Shown: piece by piece, positions 60,080 through 64,000 of the stretch | How positions within the stretch are numbered: the stretch's first letter is position 1 | Layout: each line of letters opens with the position of its first letter | Assembly (NCBI GenBank): GCA_905221605.1 | Contig: CAJNDS010002135.1 | Location: forward strand, 239,501-303,500 | Length of the DNA stretch: 64,000 bases | Reading direction: 5' to 3' | From: Symbiodinium natans | Lineage: Eukaryota > Sar > Dinophyceae > Suessiales > Symbiodiniaceae | Notes under the pieces: model-generated | Seen by the model: the letters and a program-made list of their open reading frames with translations, nothing else | Databases searched by the model: none | Told to the model about the DNA's origin: nothing | Program-made: the position numbers and the translations under genes

Positions 60080-63000
60080 TATAGTCGTTCCATGTCTGCT
60101 GGGCGGAAAGGGCGGAGGGGCGGGGAGGGTGGAGAGGGCGGGCATGCACTGGGACCCTTTAAAGTCAGCTGAGAGGGTGCCATGGGAGCCATGGGGCGGG
60201 ATGGGACCATGGAGCCATGGGGCCATGAGCCATTGAGGGTGAGAGGCATGGGGCCATGAGGTCATGGGGGGGCAAAGGAAGGGCAGAGGCGGCGGAGAAG
60301 GCGGATGATAAGGTCTGAAGCCGGGATGGGACCATGGGGCCATGGGACCATGGAGCCATGGAGCGCCATGGAGCGGGAAGGGCGGAGGGGGCGGAAAGGG
60401 CGGAAAGAGCGGAGGGGGCGGGGAGGGCGGAGAGGGCGGGCATGCACTGGGACCCTTTAAAGTCAGCTGATAGGGTCCAAAGCCGTGAAGCCATGGGAGC
60501 CATGGGGCGGGATGGGACCATGGAGCCATGGGGCCATGAGCCATTAGGAAGGGCAGAGGCGGCGGAGAAGGCGGATGAAAAGGTCCAGACGTGAGGCGTG
60601 GGAGAAGCCATGGAGCGCCATGGGGCGGGAAGGGCGGAGGGGGCGGGAACCATATGGAGCGCCATGGAGCGGGAAGGGCAGATGGGGCGGAGCGGGAAGG
60701 GCGGAGGGGGCGGAAAGGGCGGAGGGGGCGGGGAGGGCAGAGAGGGCGGGCAGGCACTGGGACCCTTTAAAGTCAGCTGATAGGGTCCAAAGCCGTGAAG
60801 CCATGGCATGAGCCATTAAGGGTGAGAGGCATGGGGCCATGAGGCCATGGGGGGGTAAAGGAAGGGCAGAGGCGGCGGAGAAGGCGGAAAGGGCGGGGCG
60901 GAGAGGGCGGGCATGCACTGGGAGCCTTTAAAGTCAGCTGAGAGGGTGCCATGGGAGCCATGGGGCGGGATGGGACCATGGAGCCATGGGGCCATGAGCC
61001 ATTGAGGGTGAGAGGCATGGGGCCATGAGGTCATGGGGGGCAAAGGGGCAGAGGCGGCGGAGAAGGCGGATGATAAGGTCTGAAGCCGGGCGGGATGGGA
61101 CCATGGGGCCATGGGACCATGGAGCCATGGAGCGCCATGGAGCGGGAAGGGCGGAGGGAGCGGAAAGGGCGGAAAGAGCGGAGGGGGCGGGGAGGGCGGA
61201 GAGGGCGGGCATGCACTGGGACCCTTTAAAGTCAGCTGATATCCAAAGCCGTGAAGCCATGGGAGCCATGGGGCGGGATGGGACCATGGAGCCATGGGGC
61301 CATGAGCCATTAGGAAGGGCAGAGGCGGCGGAGAAGGCGGATGAAAAGGTCCAGACGTGAGGTGTGGGAGAAGCCATGGAGCGCCATGGGGCGGGAAGGG
61401 CGGAGGGGGCGGGAACCCATATGGAGCGCCATGGAGCGGGAAGGGCGGATGGGGCGGAGCGGGAAGGGCGGAGGGGGCGGAAAGGGCGGAGGGGGCGGGG
61501 AGGGCGGAGAGGGCGGGTAGGCACTGGGACCCTTTAAAGTCAGCTGATAGGGTCCAAAGCCGTGAAGCCATGGCATGAGCCATAAAGGGTGAGAGGCATG
61601 GGGCCATGAGGCCATGGGGGGGTAAAGGAAGGGCAGAGGCGGCGGAGAAGGCGGAGGAAAAGGTCCAGGGACCCTTTAAAGTCAGCTGAGAGGGTGCCAT
61701 GGGAGCCATGGGGCCATGAGCCATTAGGAAGGGCAGAGGCAGCGGAGAAGGCGGATGAAAAGGTCCAGACGTGAGGCGTGGGAGAAGCCATGGAGCGCCA
61801 TGGGGCGGGAAGGGCGGAGGGGGCGGGAACCATATGGAGCGCCATGGAGCGGGAAGGGCGGATGGGGCGGAGCGGGAAGGACGGAGGGGGCGGAAAGGGC
61901 GGAGGGGGCGGGGAGGGCGGAGAGGGCGGGCAGGCACTGGGACCCTGATAGGGTCCAAAGCCGTGAAGCCATGGCATGAGCCATTAAGGGTGAGAGGCAT
62001 GGGGCCATGAGGCCATGGGGGGGTAAAGGAAGGGCAGAGGCGGCGGAGACCCTTTAAAGTCAGCTGAGAGGGTGCCATGGGAGCCATGGGGCGGGATGGG
62101 ACCATGGAGCCATGGGGCCATGAGCCATTGAGGGTGAGAGGCATGGGGCCATGAGGTCATGGGGGGGCAAAGGAAGGGCAGAGGCGGCGGAGAAGGCGGA
62201 TGATAAGGTCTGCAGCCGGGCGGGATGGGACCATGGAGCGCCATGGAGCGGGAAGGGCGGAGGGGGCGGAAAGGGCGGAAAGAGCGGAGGGGGCGGGGAG
62301 GGCGGAGAGGGCGGGCATGCACTGGGACCCTCGTCAGCTGAGAGGGTCCAAAGCCGTGAAGCCATGGGAGCCATGGGGCGGGATGGGACCATGAAGCCAT
62401 GGGGCCAAAGGGACCCATAGGCAGGGGGTATGTGGGGGTGGGAGTCGGGGTGGGGGTGAGGAGGGTACGGCATGGGTGGCTCCATGGTCCCATGGCCCCA
62501 TGGTCCATTCCGGCCGGCTTCAGACCTTATCATCCGCCTTCTCCGCTGCCTCTGCCCTTCCTTGCCCCCCATGGCCTCATGGCTGGAGCGCCATGGAGCG
62601 GGAAGGGCGGAGGAGGCAGAAAGGGCGGAAAGGGCGGAGGGGGCGGGGAGGGCGGAGAGGGCGGGCATGCACTGGGACCCTTTAAAGTCAGCTGATAGGG
62701 TCCAAAGCCGTGAAGCCATGGGAGCCATTGAGGGTGAGAGGCATGGAACCATGAGGTCATGGCAGGGCAAAGGAAGGGCAGAGGCGGCGGAGAAGGCGGA
62801 TGATAAGGTCTGAAGCCGGGCGGGATGGGACCATGGGGCCATGGGATCATGGAGCCATGGAGTGCCATGGAGCGGGAAGGGCGGAGGGGGCGCACTGGGA
62901 CCCTTTTAAGTCAGCTGATAGGGTCCAAGGGTCCAAAGCCGTGAAGCCATGGCATGAGCCATTAAAGGGTGAGAGGCATGGGGCCATGAGGCCATGGGGG

Positions 63001-64000
63001 GGGTAAAGGAAGGGCAGAGGCGGCGGAGAAGGTGCCATGGGAGCCATGGGGCGGGATGGGACCATGGAGCCATGGGGCCATGAGCCATTGAGGGTGAGAG
63101 GCATGGGGCCATGAGGGGGGCAAAGGAAGGGCAGAGGCGGCGTCTGCAGCCGGGCGGGATGGGACCATGGGGCCATGGGACCATGGAGCCATGGAGCGGC
63201 GGAAAGAGCGGAGGGGGCGGGGAGGGCGGGCATGGACTGGGACCCTTGATAAAGTCAGCGAGCCGTGAATGGGGCGGGATGGGACCATGGAGCCATGGGG
63301 CCAAAGGGACCCATAGGCAGGGGGTATGTGGGGGTGGGAGTGGGGTGGGGGTGAGGAGGGTACGGCATGGGGCCATGAGGCCATGCATGGGGGCAAGGAA
63401 GGGCAGAGGCAGCGGAGAAGGCGGATGATAAGGTCTGAAGCCGGGCGGGATGGGACCATGGGGCCATGGGACCATGGAGCCATGGAGCGCCATGGAGCGG
63501 GAAGGGCGGAGGGGGCAGAAAGGGCGGGGAGGGCGGAGAGGGCGGGCAGGCACTGGGACTGATAGGGTCCAAACAGCCATTAAGGGTGAGAGGCATGGGG
63601 CCATGAGGCCATGGGGGGGGTAAAGGAAGGGCAGAGACCCTTTACAGTCAGCTGAGAGGGTGCCATGGGAGCCATGATGGGGCGGGATGGGACCATGGAG
63701 CCATGGGGCCATGAGCCATTGAGGGTGAGAGGCATGGGGCCATGAGGTCATGGGGGGGGAAAGGAAGGCCATGATAAGGTCTGAAGCCGGGCGGGATGGG
63801 ATCATGGGGCCATGGGACCATGGAGCCATGGAGCGCCATGGAGCGGGAAGGGCGGAGGGGGCGGAAAGGGCGGAAAGAGCGGAGGGGGCGGGGAGGGCGG
63901 AGAGGGCGGGCATGCACTGGGACCCTTTCAAGTCAGCTGATAGGGTCCAAAGCCGTGAAGCCATGGGAGCCATGGGGCGGGATGGGACCATGGAGCCATG
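60080..64000. repeat. G-rich satellite with higher-order repeat
   Basis: Array of GGGCGGAGG, CCATGG-rich and GGACCCTTTAAAGTCAGCTG blocks, running off the window. TTTAAAGTCAGCTG marks unit borders at 60158, 60456, 60766, 60927, 61225, 61533, 61675 and 62053, then more loosely at 62686 and 62908, with changed forms near 63644 and 63928. Spacing of about 298, 310 and 160 repeats twice, giving a 750-770 bp higher-order unit; later copies are rearranged. Long frames, up to 442 codons, are Pro/Ser/His- or Gly/Arg-rich and follow the repeat, so they are not genes. Confidence 0.9.

Noticed and set aside
60816-62144. Minus-strand frame of 442 codons, Pro/Ser/His-rich
   Set aside because: It follows the satellite unit exactly, recurs in parallel frames in each copy, and has no domain; the satellite simply lacks stops.
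62906-63991. Minus-strand frame of 361 codons
   Set aside because: Same satellite artefact as the 442-codon frame.
60080-64000. rDNA or other RNA gene array
   Set aside because: No rRNA- or tRNA-like conserved sequence; units are low-complexity G-rich satellite.
1-64000. Dinoflagellate spliced-leader remnant (relict of mRNA retroposition)
   Set aside because: I looked for the leader end TTGGCTCAAG upstream of genes by eye and did not find it; a proper string search could still reveal a diverged copy.

Overview
The window looks like nuclear DNA of a dinoflagellate, most likely Symbiodiniaceae/Suessiales-like; the species cannot be told from sequence alone. The reasons are: recognisable genes are broken into many short exons; donors are a mix of GT, GC and GA while acceptors are AG followed by G; interstitial TTTAGGG repeats are common; recognisable genes all lie on the + strand; and families typical of these protists are present (WD40, single-domain voltage-gated channel with EF-hands, cold-shock-domain protein). 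No open reading frame covers a whole gene, so gene spans below are exon chains read by protein homology and outer limits are approximate.

Layout. 0-4 kb: little that can be supported, apart from a weak minus-strand coding signal at 1-1.7 kb. 4.1-9.4 kb: coiled-coil exons. 10.7-16.2 kb, perhaps to 17.9 kb: a WD40-repeat gene with roughly ten recognisable repeat pieces on separate exons. 20.0-27.1 kb: a single-domain voltage-gated cation channel (coiled-coil N-terminus, S1-S6, pore loop, C-terminal EF-hands). Its S3-S4 intron holds a 2.1-kb AT-rich element with C/G-tract terminal inverted repeats. 28.5-42.0 kb: an insulysin-like M16 metallopeptidase in about 25 exons, with a second AT-rich island (33.5-36.0 kb) inside. 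43.6-46.1 kb: a gene joining an N-terminal WW domain, a Gly/Met-rich linker and two cold-shock domains; here the introns can be set to the base. 46.3-48.5 kb: microsatellites and Cys/Gly- or Pro/Gln-coding repeats. 48.5-53.9 kb: only weak coding hints. 54.7-58.9 kb: a second coiled-coil gene with spaced Trp motifs. 59.4-59.7 kb: a telomere-like array mixed with a GTCGACCGTCTGGTCGC motif. 60.1 kb to the end: a G-rich satellite with higher-order structure.

The genes have no obvious shared pathway and are not an operon. The most interesting parts are the repeats: two small families with terminal inverted repeats, both found in introns or between genes, the large AT-rich element, and the higher-order satellite with a local inversion.
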